64,000 nt of DNA from Nocardioides sp. R-C-SC26 (GTDB lineage: Bacteria > Actinomycetota > Actinomycetes > Propionibacteriales > Nocardioidaceae): the NCBI RefSeq assembly GCF_021246465.1, contig NZ_JAHRHK010000011.1, positions 47,206 through 111,205 on the forward strand, read 5' to 3'. Each line of letters begins with the position of its first letter. Position 1 is the first letter of the stretch. The notes beneath the pieces were generated by a model. That model ran no database searches. It was not told the origin of the DNA and saw only the letters and a list, made by a program, of their open reading frames with translations. The position numbers were made by a program, and so were the translations under genes. Shown here in pieces: positions 44,513 to 53,583 of the stretch.

Positions 44513-47500
44513 ATGGTGCGAGGTTCGATGGCACGAGACGTCGGGGATGGTCCGTCGGGTGCTCGGAGGTCCCCCGGATCGTGGCGTCGGACGGCGCTCG
44601 TCGGCGTCGTCACCGCGGCCATCGCGGTGGTCGCCTCCGTGACCGCCGGCCCGGTCAGCGCCAGCCCCGCGAACACGTCGTCGGCACGCACGGTGCCGGA
44701 CGGCGCCGTCGCGCGGACGGCTGCGAAGCCGGTGCGGCTCTCGACCACCGGGGCCTCGAAGCCCGGGGTCGCCATCGACGAGAACGACACCGCGCACGTC
44801 GCCTGGCTGGAGGAGCCCGACGGCGGCGAGGACGACATCGTCTACTGCCGCCTCCCTCGGGGAGCGGCGGCGTGCGACTCGACCACGACGCTGACCGGTC
44901 CCAGCTTCGACGGCTCCCGCGCCTTCGGCTTCGGCCCGGTCCAGGTGCTGGCGCCGGGCGGCGGGCAGGTCGACGTCCTGGGCTACTTCTGCTGCGGGCC
45001 GGGCGGACGCGGCGTCCTGATGCGCTGGACCTCCGGTGACGGCGGCACCACCTTCTCGCCGGGCAAGTGGATCGGCGTCGCGGCGGCCGAGGCCGCGATC
45101 TTCGGGCCCGGCGACCACGCCGTGACGATGGCCTTCGGCGGCTCGTCGGCCCCGCTGGCGGCGTCGGTCCAGGTCGCCGAGACCGATGGTCCCGAGGGTT
45201 CACCAGAGACAGCGGCGGCGCTCATCGGGGATCCCGACGGCCAGCAGTTCTACACCGGCGGCGTCGGCCTGATCGACTCCGCGACCCCGGTCACCGCCTA
45301 CACCGATCTCGAGGACACCTTCGTCCGCGTCTACGACGCCACGCACGGCACCGAGTACAACGACGCCGACCACTGGTACCCCGCAGTCCGGATCGCCGGC
45401 GAGGCCCAGCCCAGCATCGTCACCGGCGCCGCCGGCACCTACCTGATGACCTACGACGAGTACGAGGGCAACGTCCTGCGCGGCGCCTACCAGGTGCGCC
45501 GGGTCTCCCAGGCCGCCGACGGCACCCTGGTGCTCGGCAAGCCGTTCCTGGCCAGCGACATCAGCCGGTCGCTCTTCGGCGCGCTGAGCGCCGACAGCGG
45601 CGGCGGCCTGACGGCCGTGTGGACCGACGAGGGCACGACGGCCGCCCTCCGGTCGGCCTACGCACCGCAGGGCGGCGCCTTCACTCGGCCGGGAACCCTC
45701 GTCGACGACGTCCGCGCGTTCAACATCAAGGTCGCCACCGCCTCCGACGGCGGCGGCACGGTGGTCTGGGACGACAACGACCACACGGTCTGGGCAGTCG
45801 GCATCCCCGCCGGGGGTGTGCCGTCGGACGAGGATCCCTCCCCGGAGCCCCCGGCCCACGTCGGCGGCTTCAACCCGCCCGGGAACACCAAGGACTGCAA
45901 GACCTCCCTGCAGATCAAGCCGGGCGTGGTCGCCGCAGTCCGGGGCGGCAAGTGCTGGGAGCAGCTCAACGGCCAGCGTTGGACGACCAACGGCGACGTC
46001 AACATCAACGGCATCGACTTCGTGACACCGAAGGGCTCGACGTCGGTCACCGTGGACCTGACCAAGGACACCGTGACGGCCGGCGCCGGAGTCGTGCAGA
46101 AGGCGGGCCCTCTGGTCTTCGCCAAGGACGCCGGCACCTGGAACGTCGGCGGCGAGACGCGCTTCGAGGGCCTGGAGAAGTCGAACATCAAGCTCTTCGA
46201 CTTCCCCGTCATGGGTCAGGCCTCGGTGGTCTTCAAGCAGGACCGCGCCGAGGTCACCGCCAACCTGGGGCTTCCCAAGCCCTTCGACCTCTTCGCCGGT
46301 CTACCCGTGACCGGGCAGACGGTGCTCACGACCACCCAGAAGAAGGGCCTCATCCTCACCGGCATCACGGTCCGCGCCCAGAACCTGACCATCGGCGAGT
46401 TCGGCATCCGCAACCTGGAGATCACCTACGACGCAGGCCTCTCGCAGTTCGCCGGCAAGGCCGAGCTGAAGCTGCCGCCGGGCGGCGCCTGGATGAAGGT
46501 CGGCGTCGCGTTCCGCAAGGGCAAGCTCATCAAGCTCTCCTTCGTCTACAAGGACGGCCCGCCCTTCCCGTTCGCGCTCTACCCCGGTCTGTGGCTCAAC
46601 GGCGCCGGCTTCTCCTACGACGGCACCGACGGATTCGCGATCGGTGGCGGTGCCCACCTCTCGATCCCGGTGCCGACCACCGTGACGGAGCACCCGCCGA
46701 TCGCCATCCAGGGACTCGGCGACCCACCCGGCACCGGCGGAGGCTTCCTGTTCAAGAAGCCCGCCTCAGGCCCGACCAGCCTGCAGCTCGCCGCGGCCGC
46801 GGAGATCTTCGGTTTCGAGGTCGGCAACGCCACCGCCTACTTCGACACCACGGGGGCGTTCCGTCTCGACGTCAACGTCGACATCGGCTGGGACCGGCTC
46901 GGCGTGCGCGCCAACGGTCGCGTCGACGTCGACCCGCCGAAGGGCACCTGGTACGCCGAGCTCAGCGCCGAGGCCTGCCTGATCGTGTGTGTCGGCCCCG
47001 TCAAGGCGTCGTTCTCCAACATCGGAGTCGGCGCGTGCGCCGAGATCGACCTGTGGCTGACGACGATCGGGATCATGGTCGGCTACGTCTGGGACGACGG
47101 GTTCGTCGCGGGCTTCTCCTGCGACATGGGCGTCTTCCAGAACCCGCCTGCCCCCGGCCAGGCCGGCCCGAACCAGGCCACCCTCGCCTCGGACGGCACG
47201 ATCACGCTGCCGCCGCACTCGGGCGACCCGCGGCAGTGGGCGGTCAACATCGCCGGCGCCGGAGGCGTCCCGCCCCTGGTGACCGTGCGCGACGCGGGAG
47301 GCGCCGTGATCGTCGCCTCCGACCCCGCCGCACCGCGCGAGCCGCAGGAGAACGAGCCGGTCATCCTGACCCCGAACAACGCCAGCGGATCCACCCGCCT
47401 GCTGGTGCTGCAGCGGGCCTCGCTCACACCGACGGTGCTGCGGGTCTCCTCCCAGCCCGGCAGCGCCGCCCGGGCGATCGCCCGCTACCCGGCGAGTGTC

Positions 47501-48148
47501 GCGCGCGACCTCGATGCCCGCGTCGCCGGCCTGCGGGCCGGCGACCCGGTGATCACGGTCGCGGAGCAGGTCGGCACCTCCACCGTGACGGCCGCCGTCA
47601 AGGCGCCCGGCAAGCAGGCCAAGGCCGGAACGCCCTGGACCCTCGGCTTCGCCGCCACCAACGTCGTCGAGGGAGCCCGCACGGTGCACTTCGTCGAGCG
47701 CAGCGCCGCCGGCCTCTCCCGGGACCTGGGCACGGTGACGTCGAAGAACAGCGGCACGCTCCGCTTCACGCCGACTCCCGGGCCCGCCGGACGGCGGTTC
47801 ATCCAGGCCACGGTGGTCAACTCCGAGGGAATCCCGATCTCGACCGAGCGCGTCGCCTCCTACGACGCGCCCGGATGGGTGCTGCCCGGCAAGGCCACCA
47901 AGGTCAAGGTGGCCGTGCGCAAGGGCCGGATGACGGCTACCTGGCGGACGCCGTCCGCTGCGCCGTCGCGCCCGCACCACTGGCTGGTCGCCGTCCGCAC
48001 CACGGACGGTGAGACCCGGCTGATCACCACCACCAAGCCGTCGGTGTCGGTCTCGGGGCTCGCGCAGAAGGATCGTGCTCGGGTCGTCGTGGTCGGCGTC
48101 GATCGCTTCGGACGGCGCGGCCCGACGGTGACGGCCGGGCGCGCCTGA
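44513..48148 (+). CDS. large secreted beta-rich protein of unknown function
   Basis: A 1,211-residue protein. A 55-residue N-terminus contains twin arginines (SWRRTALVGVV) and a hydrophobic core ending near AGPVSASPA, so it is exported, perhaps by Tat. Residues about 60-430 form repeated strands like a BNR-type propeller (PGVAIDENDTAHVAWLEE, VTGAAGTYLMTYDEYEG, GGTVVWDDNDHTVWAVG). About 450-860 is a long Gly-rich beta region with repeated VxVxLGxP-like strands and several Cys, suggesting a beta-helix or solenoid. The C-terminal 300 residues contain Ig- or fibronectin-like modules. No LPXTG or catalytic motif is seen. The ATG has GGGAGG eight bases upstream; the open frame further upstream is not used. 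Confidence 0.8.
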   Translation: MVRGSMARDVGDGPSGARRSPGSWRRTALVGVVTAAIAVVASVTAGPVSASPANTSSARTVPDGAVARTAAKPVRLSTTGASKPGVAIDENDTAHVAWLEEPDGGEDDIVYCRLPRGAAACDSTTTLTGPSFDGSRAFGFGPVQVLAPGGGQVDVLGYFCCGPGGRGVLMRWTSGDGGTTFSPGKWIGVAAAEAAIFGPGDHAVTMAFGGSSAPLAASVQVAETDGPEGSPETAAALIGDPDGQQFYTGGVGLIDSATPVTAYTDLEDTFVRVYDATHGTEYNDADHWYPAVRIAGEAQPSIVTGAAGTYLMTYDEYEGNVLRGAYQVRRVSQAADGTLVLGKPFLASDISRSLFGALSADSGGGLTAVWTDEGTTAALRSAYAPQGGAFTRPGTLVDDVRAFNIKVATASDGGGTVVWDDNDHTVWAVGIPAGGVPSDEDPSPEPPAHVGGFNPPGNTKDCKTSLQIKPGVVAAVRGGKCWEQLNGQRWTTNGDVNINGIDFVTPKGSTSVTVDLTKDTVTAGAGVVQKAGPLVFAKDAGTWNVGGETRFEGLEKSNIKLFDFPVMGQASVVFKQDRAEVTANLGLPKPFDLFAGLPVTGQTVLTTTQKKGLILTGITVRAQNLTIGEFGIRNLEITYDAGLSQFAGKAELKLPPGGAWMKVGVAFRKGKLIKLSFVYKDGPPFPFALYPGLWLNGAGFSYDGTDGFAIGGGAHLSIPVPTTVTEHPPIAIQGLGDPPGTGGGFLFKKPASGPTSLQLAAAAEIFGFEVGNATAYFDTTGAFRLDVNVDIGWDRLGVRANGRVDVDPPKGTWYAELSAEACLIVCVGPVKASFSNIGVGACAEIDLWLTTIGIMVGYVWDDGFVAGFSCDMGVFQNPPAPGQAGPNQATLASDGTITLPPHSGDPRQWAVNIAGAGGVPPLVTVRDAGGAVIVASDPAAPREPQENEPVILTPNNASGSTRLLVLQRASLTPTVLRVSSQPGSAARAIARYPASVARDLDARVAGLRAGDPVITVAEQVGTSTVTAAVKAPGKQAKAGTPWTLGFAATNVVEGARTVHFVERSAAGLSRDLGTVTSKNSGTLRFTPTPGPAGRRFIQATVVNSEGIPISTERVASYDAPGWVLPGKATKVKVAVRKGRMTATWRTPSAAPSRPHHWLVAVRTTDGETRLITTTKPSVSVSGLAQKDRARVVVVGVDRFGRRGPTVTAGRA

Positions 48149-48163
48149 CCGCGTCGACCGCCG

Positions 48164-48694
48164 TCATCGACGGCGGATGCGCTCGAAGTCCTCGCGCGTG
48201 ACGAACAGCAGCGTCGCCGTCTTGCGGTCGAGCCGGATCAGTCGCTCGCGCTCGACGCCGCGAGCATCGATCACCCGTTGGATCTTGTCGTTGGCGGCGT
48301 CCGGCTCGGCAACGATCCGACGCACCGCCGGGTCGGCGAAGACGCAGGCCTCCAGCCAATCCATCACGTGGGCAGTGAGGCCGTGGACCGGCGGATCCGC
48401 TGGCGCCATCATGAGATGGACGCCAATGTCGCCCGCCTCGTACTCGTAGTGGTCGCCGATCTCCTCAGCACGCGGATCGTAGGTCTGGAAGAGCGCGACG
48501 ACGCGCCCGTCCGCTCTCACCAGGTAGGCGGCATGGGTGGGCTGATCGGCGATCCACTGGTAGACCTCGCGCACCTCCTCGACGGTGTGGTCGGCCATCA
48601 TCCAGAAACGTCCCCGCTCGGCGGTCACCCAGGCGTGCAGCATGGCCGCGTCCCGCGCGGGGTCCACCGGCTCGAGCGTGAAGGTCAGCGCCAT
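48164..48694 (-). CDS. GNAT acetyltransferase, siderophore-biosynthesis type
   Basis: A 176-residue acetyltransferase of the Acetyltransf_8 group (IucB/RhbD/MbtK type). It has FTLEPVDPARDAAMLHAWVTAERGRFWMM at the N-terminus and HYEYEAGDIGVHLMMAP in the core. The RIVAEPDAANDKIQRVIDARG segment is where these enzymes bind acyl-CoA near the hydroxamate substrate. Relatives acylate N-hydroxylated lysine or cadaverine. The start overlaps the penicillin-acylase stop by 10 bp. No NIS synthetase, monooxygenase or decarboxylase gene is present in this window. Confidence 0.85.
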   Translation of the reverse strand: MALTFTLEPVDPARDAAMLHAWVTAERGRFWMMADHTVEEVREVYQWIADQPTHAAYLVRADGRVVALFQTYDPRAEEIGDHYEYEAGDIGVHLMMAPADPPVHGLTAHVMDWLEACVFADPAVRRIVAEPDAANDKIQRVIDARGVERERLIRLDRKTATLLFVTREDFERIRRR

Positions 48695-50679
48695 CCGGGA
48701 ACCTCCTGCAAGGCGTTCCAGTCGGTGACGATCGGCACCAGCTCACCCGCGACCCACGCCCCCAGCTGGTCGTGATGGTGCGCGGCGGCCGGGTCGCCGG
48801 CGGATCCGGTGGGGACGACCCAGCCTCCCGCCGTCCGGTCGGCGAGGTCCCACACGTACCGCGCGACCGATCCGCGGTAGCACTCGTCGGTCTGCCCCGG
48901 GTACGACGCCGTACAGCGCACGCAGTCGCTGTCGCCGTCGACGGGAAGCCGCGGCAGCTCCGGGGGCGTACGGCCGTGCACCTCGAACGCGTGGACCGGC
49001 GTGACGACGTGGGACTCGCCCCACGTGCGCGGCCCCGTGGCCGCGATGTCGGCGTCGATCTCGACGAGGGCGTCGCGCGCGAGCGACACGAGGTCGATCC
49101 CGAAGGGGGTGCCCGCCGCGACGAGCGACGGCAGCGCGTGCGCGATCCGGCTCACGACGTCCAGCCAGGGCGCGAAGAGCAGCTCGTGGCGATGCGGTCC
49201 GTTGAGCTCGTGCTCGGGATCGCGGAACGGCGCGAACACCGGCTGTTCGGCGATCCGACGGACGAAAGCCGAGCGCCACGCCGCGAAGCGGCCGGCCTCG
49301 GTCGAGCCCGCCACCATCTGGGCATCGAAGGTGTCGAAGGCGCCGGGCACGAGGGCGACGAGCTCGGCGACACTGCCGAGGAAGGCGTCGTCGTGGACCG
49401 CGACGAAGTCGGCCGTGGTGAGTTCCTCGCGGTCTCTGAGCAGCGCGCTGATCCGATCGGCACGATAGGGCGGTGCGAACACCCTCCCGACGGCGTCGCT
49501 CTCGGGGCCGCGCCGATCGTTGGCGGTGACGACCTGCCCCGACGGCGGCTCGTCATGGCGAGGGCACTGCAGCCAGCCTGTCCACTCGCCGCCGGCATCG
49601 CGCATGGGCACCCGGCCCGCGAGTCGGTAGCGCAGTGCCCCGCCGACGTCGGCGATCACGGCGTTGTTCACCGGCGCCACCCAGTGATCGAGCGCGCGGT
49701 CGACGTCGTCGACGGTGCGGGCGCGCAACAGTGGGACCAGCGCCTCGAAGCCGAGGTCTCCCATCTGAGTCGGAGCGTCCTGCAACGTCCAGCCCGGCTC
49801 GAAGACGACGCCGCGCGACGTGCGCACGACCTCGATCGTGACGTCGTCGGCGTCGCGGACGGCGATCGTCTCCCGGCGCCGTTCGATCACCTCGTCCGCC
49901 GGATGCTCGCCATCGCGGTGCACGTCCTGGTAGTCGGCCATGCCGTTGGTGATGGCCCATGCGACGTCGCCCGCGTGCGCGAAGTGCTGCACGCCGGGCA
50001 CGCCCGCGAACGTGAAGCCGAGCACGTCGAAGGAGTCGTCGGGATCCTCGCAGGCCAGCCGGATCTGCAGGTAGACACCCGGCTGCTCGATGACGCGGTG
50101 CGGGTCGCCGCCGATCAGCGGTCGCCCGGACGCCGTCCGCCCACCGCCCACGCCCCAGGCGTTGCTGCCGCTGGTGAGCGGCTCCTCGCGATCGGCTCCC
50201 TCGTGGGTCAACAGGGCGGCGTCGTCACCGAGGACGTCGCGCGCCCACCGACTCCAGAGCGCGCTTCCCAGACCGGCGAATGTCAGATGCAGCGCCTGGA
50301 AGACGGCCAACGGCATCCACGGCTGCCACCGTTGCGCACTCGCGCCGAGCTCCCGCAGCTCCGCCGCGGTGACGCCGTCCGCGACGGCGGCGTTGACGCC
50401 GTCGACGTAGGCCGCGACGAAGCCCTGAGCCTCCTGGCTCAGCCCGTCGAACGCGCGCTGCGCCGTCTCGACGACGCAGGTCCGTCGAGCGAACCGGTCC
50501 CAGCCGAGGCCGCTGGCGCCGAGCAGCTCCGCTGTCGTGCCGCTGGCGCGACGCCGCAGGTACTCCAGCTGCCAGGTGCGGTCGGTCGCCACGACCCGAC
50601 CCTGGCCGTACGCGAGGTCGGCGAGCGAGGTCGCGCGCAGGTGCGGGACGCCGTACGCGTCGCGATAAAGCCGAGCCAC
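48685..50679 (-). CDS. cytoplasmic penicillin-acylase family protein
   Basis: A 664-residue Ntn-hydrolase precursor. Self-cleavage before the nucleophile Ser172 in TSGSNAWGVGG would separate alpha and beta chains. GGDPHRVIEQPGVYLQIRL, NDRRGPESDAVGRVF and RTWGESHVVTPVHAF follow the family pattern. Unlike secreted penicillin acylases it has no signal peptide, beginning directly with RLYRDAYGVPHLRA. The GTG is six bases after TAAGAT, which lies in an iron-box-like palindrome. Coupling to a siderophore-type acetyltransferase recalls the desG/desH genes of desferrioxamine loci. Acyl exchange on a siderophore or precursor is the best guess. Confidence 0.87.
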   Translation of the reverse strand: MARLYRDAYGVPHLRATSLADLAYGQGRVVATDRTWQLEYLRRRASGTTAELLGASGLGWDRFARRTCVVETAQRAFDGLSQEAQGFVAAYVDGVNAAVADGVTAAELRELGASAQRWQPWMPLAVFQALHLTFAGLGSALWSRWARDVLGDDAALLTHEGADREEPLTSGSNAWGVGGGRTASGRPLIGGDPHRVIEQPGVYLQIRLACEDPDDSFDVLGFTFAGVPGVQHFAHAGDVAWAITNGMADYQDVHRDGEHPADEVIERRRETIAVRDADDVTIEVVRTSRGVVFEPGWTLQDAPTQMGDLGFEALVPLLRARTVDDVDRALDHWVAPVNNAVIADVGGALRYRLAGRVPMRDAGGEWTGWLQCPRHDEPPSGQVVTANDRRGPESDAVGRVFAPPYRADRISALLRDREELTTADFVAVHDDAFLGSVAELVALVPGAFDTFDAQMVAGSTEAGRFAAWRSAFVRRIAEQPVFAPFRDPEHELNGPHRHELLFAPWLDVVSRIAHALPSLVAAGTPFGIDLVSLARDALVEIDADIAATGPRTWGESHVVTPVHAFEVHGRTPPELPRLPVDGDSDCVRCTASYPGQTDECYRGSVARYVWDLADRTAGGWVVPTGSAGDPAAAHHHDQLGAWVAGELVPIVTDWNALQEVPGWR

Positions 50680-50685
50680 GCCGCG

Positions 50686-50703
50686 ATCTTAGGGCAACCT
50701 AAG
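50686..50703 (-). promoter_or_regulatory. iron-box-like operator overlapping a leaderless -10 box
   Basis: CTTAGG-gcaa-CCTAAG (50688-50703) is a perfect six-base-arm palindrome. Read on the minus strand, TTAGGTTGCCCTAA matches 12 of the first 14 positions of the IdeR/DmdR consensus TTAGGTTAGCCTAACCTAA, but the last third is missing. The -10 TAAGAT (50691-50686) overlaps it and lies six bases from the GTG at 50679, so a bound iron regulator would block transcription. Confidence 0.6.
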
Positions 50704-50719
50704 TCTCAGCCGCCTGCGA

Positions 50720-51670
50720 TCAGTGCGCGGGAATCTGACCGAACGCGCCGCGCTGGAAGTCCTGGTAGGCCGTGAGCACCTCGTCCTTGCTGTTCATCAC
50801 GAACGGGCCCGCCCAGGCCAGCGGCTCGCGCAGCGGCCGCCCGCCGACCACGACGACGTCCAGCTGGGGCGACCGGCTCTCCTGCGCGGCGCCGGCCTGC
50901 AGGGTGAGGTAGTCGCCCGCACCGAGCACGGCCGTCTGGCCCATCCGGATCGGCCGGTCGTCGACCCCGATGGTGCCGTGGCCGTTGAGCACGTAGACCA
51001 GCGCGTTGAAGTCGACGTCCCAGGGCAGGTCGAGGCGCGCGCCGGGCTCGAGCGAGGCGTGCACCATCGAGATCGGGGTGTGGGTGATGCCGGGGCCTGC
51101 GTGGCCGGCGACGCTCCCGGCGATGACGCGCACCAGCGCGCCTGCGTCGGGGCTGGTGAGCAGCGCGACCTCGCCCGAGCGGATGTCCTGGTAGCGCGGG
51201 GCCGTCATCTTGGAGCTGCGCGGCAGGTTCACCCACAGTTGGACGCCGTGGAAGAGGCCGCCGGACTGCACCAGCCACTCCGGCGGGGTCTCGATGTGCA
51301 GCAGCCCGGAGCCGGCCGTCATCCATTGGGTGTCGCCATTGGTGATCTCGCCGCCTCCCCCGTGGGAGTCGCGGTGCTCGAAGACGCCGTCGATGATGTA
51401 GGTGACGGTCTCGAAGCCGCGGTGCGGGTGCCAGGGCGTGCCCTTCGGCTCACCGGGCGCGTACTCCACCTCGCCCATCTGGTCCATCATGATGAACGGG
51501 TCGAGGTGGGCCAGGTCGAGGCCCGCGAACGCCCGTCGGACGGGGAAGCCCTCGCCCTCGAACCCCTGCGGGGCGGTGCTGACCTGCCACACCGGACGCG
51601 GCTGGTCTCCCAGCCCGGGCGCGGCGAGGCGCGGGAGGATCGTCAGGTCGTCGACAGTCACAGCAGGCAT
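50720..51670 (-). CDS. pirin family protein
   Basis: A 316-residue bicupin. The N-terminal cupin carries the metal ligands in WHPHRGFETV and a later HIE segment (GSGLLHIETP); the second cupin begins near residue 175. Bacterial pirins include quercetin dioxygenases and redox-linked regulators, so the role is open. The GTG at 51679 is in frame, but the ATG at 51670 has GAGAGG at a proper distance and starts the conserved part. The upstream region contains two palindromes. Confidence 0.87.
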   Translation of the reverse strand: MPAVTVDDLTILPRLAAPGLGDQPRPVWQVSTAPQGFEGEGFPVRRAFAGLDLAHLDPFIMMDQMGEVEYAPGEPKGTPWHPHRGFETVTYIIDGVFEHRDSHGGGGEITNGDTQWMTAGSGLLHIETPPEWLVQSGGLFHGVQLWVNLPRSSKMTAPRYQDIRSGEVALLTSPDAGALVRVIAGSVAGHAGPGITHTPISMVHASLEPGARLDLPWDVDFNALVYVLNGHGTIGVDDRPIRMGQTAVLGAGDYLTLQAGAAQESRSPQLDVVVVGGRPLREPLAWAGPFVMNSKDEVLTAYQDFQRGAFGQIPAH

Positions 51671-51686
51671 GGCAGCCACCTCTCCT

Positions 51687-51726
51687 CGATGTCGACGTGC
51701 GCCGACATCGAATCAACCGTAGTTGA
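51687..51726 (-). promoter_or_regulatory. two palindromes upstream of pirin
   Basis: CGATGTCG and CGACATCG (51687-51694, 51703-51710) form an eight-pair inverted repeat with an eight-base gap. Next to it TCAAC-cgta-GTTGA (51713-51726) forms a second dyad of the size bound by MarR- or PadR-type regulators. Both lie 17-56 bases before the pirin ATG; neither can be assigned to a regulator encoded here. Confidence 0.45.
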
Positions 51727-51731
51727 ACTTT

Positions 51732-53318
51732 CTACATTCCCCCGGGCCTCGGCCGACTCACGAGGCGCTCGCGCAGCTCAGCCGCCGCTGCGCGAATGGC
51801 CGGGAGGTCATCCTCACGGCGGTCCAGGTTGCGCACCTGCAACGTCATCCGCGGGTGCTCGGCGAACCTGCTCCGGTGACGGTCGAGGAAGTCCCAGTAC
51901 AGCGTCGTGAACGGACAGGCGTCGTCCCCCGTCGCCCGATCGGGGCGACGCGGGCAGCCCGAGCAGTAGTCGCTCATCCGATCGATGTAGGCACCGCTGG
52001 CCACGTAGGGCTTGGACCCGAGGACGCCCCCGTCCGCGTACTGGCTCATGCCGATCGTGTTCGGCAGTTCGACCCACTCCACCGCATCGACGTAGACAGC
52101 CAGGTACCACTCGTGCATCGCGCGCGGACTCACTCCGAGCAGCAGCCCGAAGAGACCGGTCACCATCAGCCGCTGGATGTGGTGCGCATAGCCGTGCCGC
52201 AGTGTCTCGCCGACCGTCTCCCGCAGGCACGCGAACTCCGTCTCCCCCGTCCAGTACAACTCCGGCAAGGGCAACTGCGCGTCGAGGGCGTTGGCGTCGA
52301 CGAACTCCGGCATGCGCTGCCAATAGAGCCCCCGCACGTACTCACGCCACCCCAGCACCTGCCGCACGAACCCCTCGACGGACCCGATCGGCGCACGGCC
52401 CGCCACGTGCGCCTCGACCACGGCGTCGATCACCTCGCGCGGATCGAGCAGTTTGAGATTCAGCGCCACCGAGAGACGGGAGTGGAAGAGCAGCGCCGCC
52501 GGCCATGGCTCCCCACTCCACATCGCGTCCTGGACCTCGCCGAAGCGCGCGAGGCGGTGGTCGACGAAGTCCGCCAGGGCGAGCAGTGCGTCCTCCCGCG
52601 TGAGCGGCCAGTCGAACGATGCGAGCGAACCGGGATGGTCGCCGTAGCGGCGAGCGACCAGGTCGAGGACCTCCTGCGTCGTCGGGTCGGGCGGGAACGA
52701 GCGGGGATCGGGCCGAAGTCCCGGCCCGTCCTCGGTGAACGCGCCACGATTGTCGGCGTCGAAGTTCCACCGTCCTCCGACCGGCTCACCAGCCTCCATC
52801 AGCCAGCCCGTCCGTCGGCGCATCCACCGGTAGAAGTGCTCCATCCGAGGCTGCTTGCGACCTCCGATCCACTCGGCGAAGTCGGCGGCGCTGCAGAGGA
52901 AGTGCTCGTCCTCGCGGCAATCCCACTCCACGCCCGCGGCCTCGACCGCCTCACGCAGCGTCTGCTCCACTCGATACTCACCCGGCTGAGTCACCACCAC
53001 CGAGCCGGGCCGGAGCTCGTCCAGGTCGGCGGCGAGCGCCTGGGCCAGCGAGCCGCGCTCGTCCTCGGTGCGGTGATAGCGGACCGAGAGCCCGCGAGCA
53101 CGCAGGTCCTCGGCGAAGTGCCGCATCGCCGCCAGGAAGACGGCGATCCGCGCCTGGTGGCTCCACACCGCCGTCGCCTCATCTGCGCTCTCGCACATCC
53201 AGACCACGTCGCGTCGAGGATCGACGTCGCGCAAAGCGGTCGAGCCGAGGTCCAGCTGATCGCCGAGCACGACGATCAACCGCCGGACGTCGGTCACCGC
53301 CATCGGGGAGGAGCTCAT
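51732..53318 (-). CDS. prokaryotic FeS-type cryptochrome/photolyase-related protein
   Basis: A 528-residue flavoprotein of the CryPro/FeS-BCP class. The N-terminal part starts with [18 protein letters not shown]. The central segment [21 protein letters not shown] and the FAD region [23 protein letters not shown] and [20 protein letters not shown] are characteristic. Cys364 and Cys452/455/468 are placed to bind the [4Fe-4S] cluster of this class. Relatives are (6-4) photolyases or blue-light receptors. Its ATG overlaps the DUF2256 stop (ATGA). Confidence 0.9.
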   Translation of the reverse strand: MSSSPMAVTDVRRLIVVLGDQLDLGSTALRDVDPRRDVVWMCESADEATAVWSHQARIAVFLAAMRHFAEDLRARGLSVRYHRTEDERGSLAQALAADLDELRPGSVVVTQPGEYRVEQTLREAVEAAGVEWDCREDEHFLCSAADFAEWIGGRKQPRMEHFYRWMRRRTGWLMEAGEPVGGRWNFDADNRGAFTEDGPGLRPDPRSFPPDPTTQEVLDLVARRYGDHPGSLASFDWPLTREDALLALADFVDHRLARFGEVQDAMWSGEPWPAALLFHSRLSVALNLKLLDPREVIDAVVEAHVAGRAPIGSVEGFVRQVLGWREYVRGLYWQRMPEFVDANALDAQLPLPELYWTGETEFACLRETVGETLRHGYAHHIQRLMVTGLFGLLLGVSPRAMHEWYLAVYVDAVEWVELPNTIGMSQYADGGVLGSKPYVASGAYIDRMSDYCSGCPRRPDRATGDDACPFTTLYWDFLDRHRSRFAEHPRMTLQVRNLDRREDDLPAIRAAAAELRERLVSRPRPGGM

Positions 53319-53509
53319 CGGGGAACGAAGCCGGAGTCGCGCCGGCCCGCACGACAGGCCTGCGAGCAGTAGCGCACCTCGTCCCAGTCGCGGGCCCACT
53401 TGCGACGCCACGAGAAGGGACGTCCGCAGGTCGCGCAGATCTTCTCGGGCACCGCAGACCGGCCCGGCTTCGAGCCCTGCCGGTGCCGCCCCCCACCCCG
53501 ATCCGCCAC
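53315..53509 (-). CDS. DUF2256 small zinc-finger-like protein
   Basis: A 64-residue protein with [21 protein letters not shown] and CSQAC, the pattern of the DUF2256 family with two Cys pairs likely to bind zinc. It is commonly encoded next to FeS-type cryptochromes, as here, but has no assigned function. The GTG is six bases after TACCGT (53516-53521), so transcription probably starts on the initiation codon and continues into the cryptochrome gene. Confidence 0.88.
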   Translation of the reverse strand: MADRGGGRHRQGSKPGRSAVPEKICATCGRPFSWRRKWARDWDEVRYCSQACRAGRRDSGFVPR

Positions 53510-53570
53510 GAGCCCACGGTATTCCGGTTACGCACACCCCAAGGGGCGTCGACCCGCAGCCGCAGACCAT

Positions 53571-53576
53571 TAGGTT
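53571..53576 (+). promoter_or_regulatory. -10 box of the FAD oxidoreductase gene
   Basis: TAGGTT lies seven bases before the GTG at 53584, consistent with a leaderless transcript. GTCGAC at 53548-53553 is a weak -35 candidate 17 bp upstream. Confidence 0.5.
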
Positions 53577-53583
53577 GGCGGGG

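Noticed and set aside
45067..48012. 981-residue open frame in a second frame of the large secreted protein
   Set aside because: Arg/Pro-rich shadow produced by GC-biased third positions; no motif.
50688..50703. Full canonical iron box
   Set aside because: Only the first 14 of 19 positions fit; I therefore call it iron-box-like.
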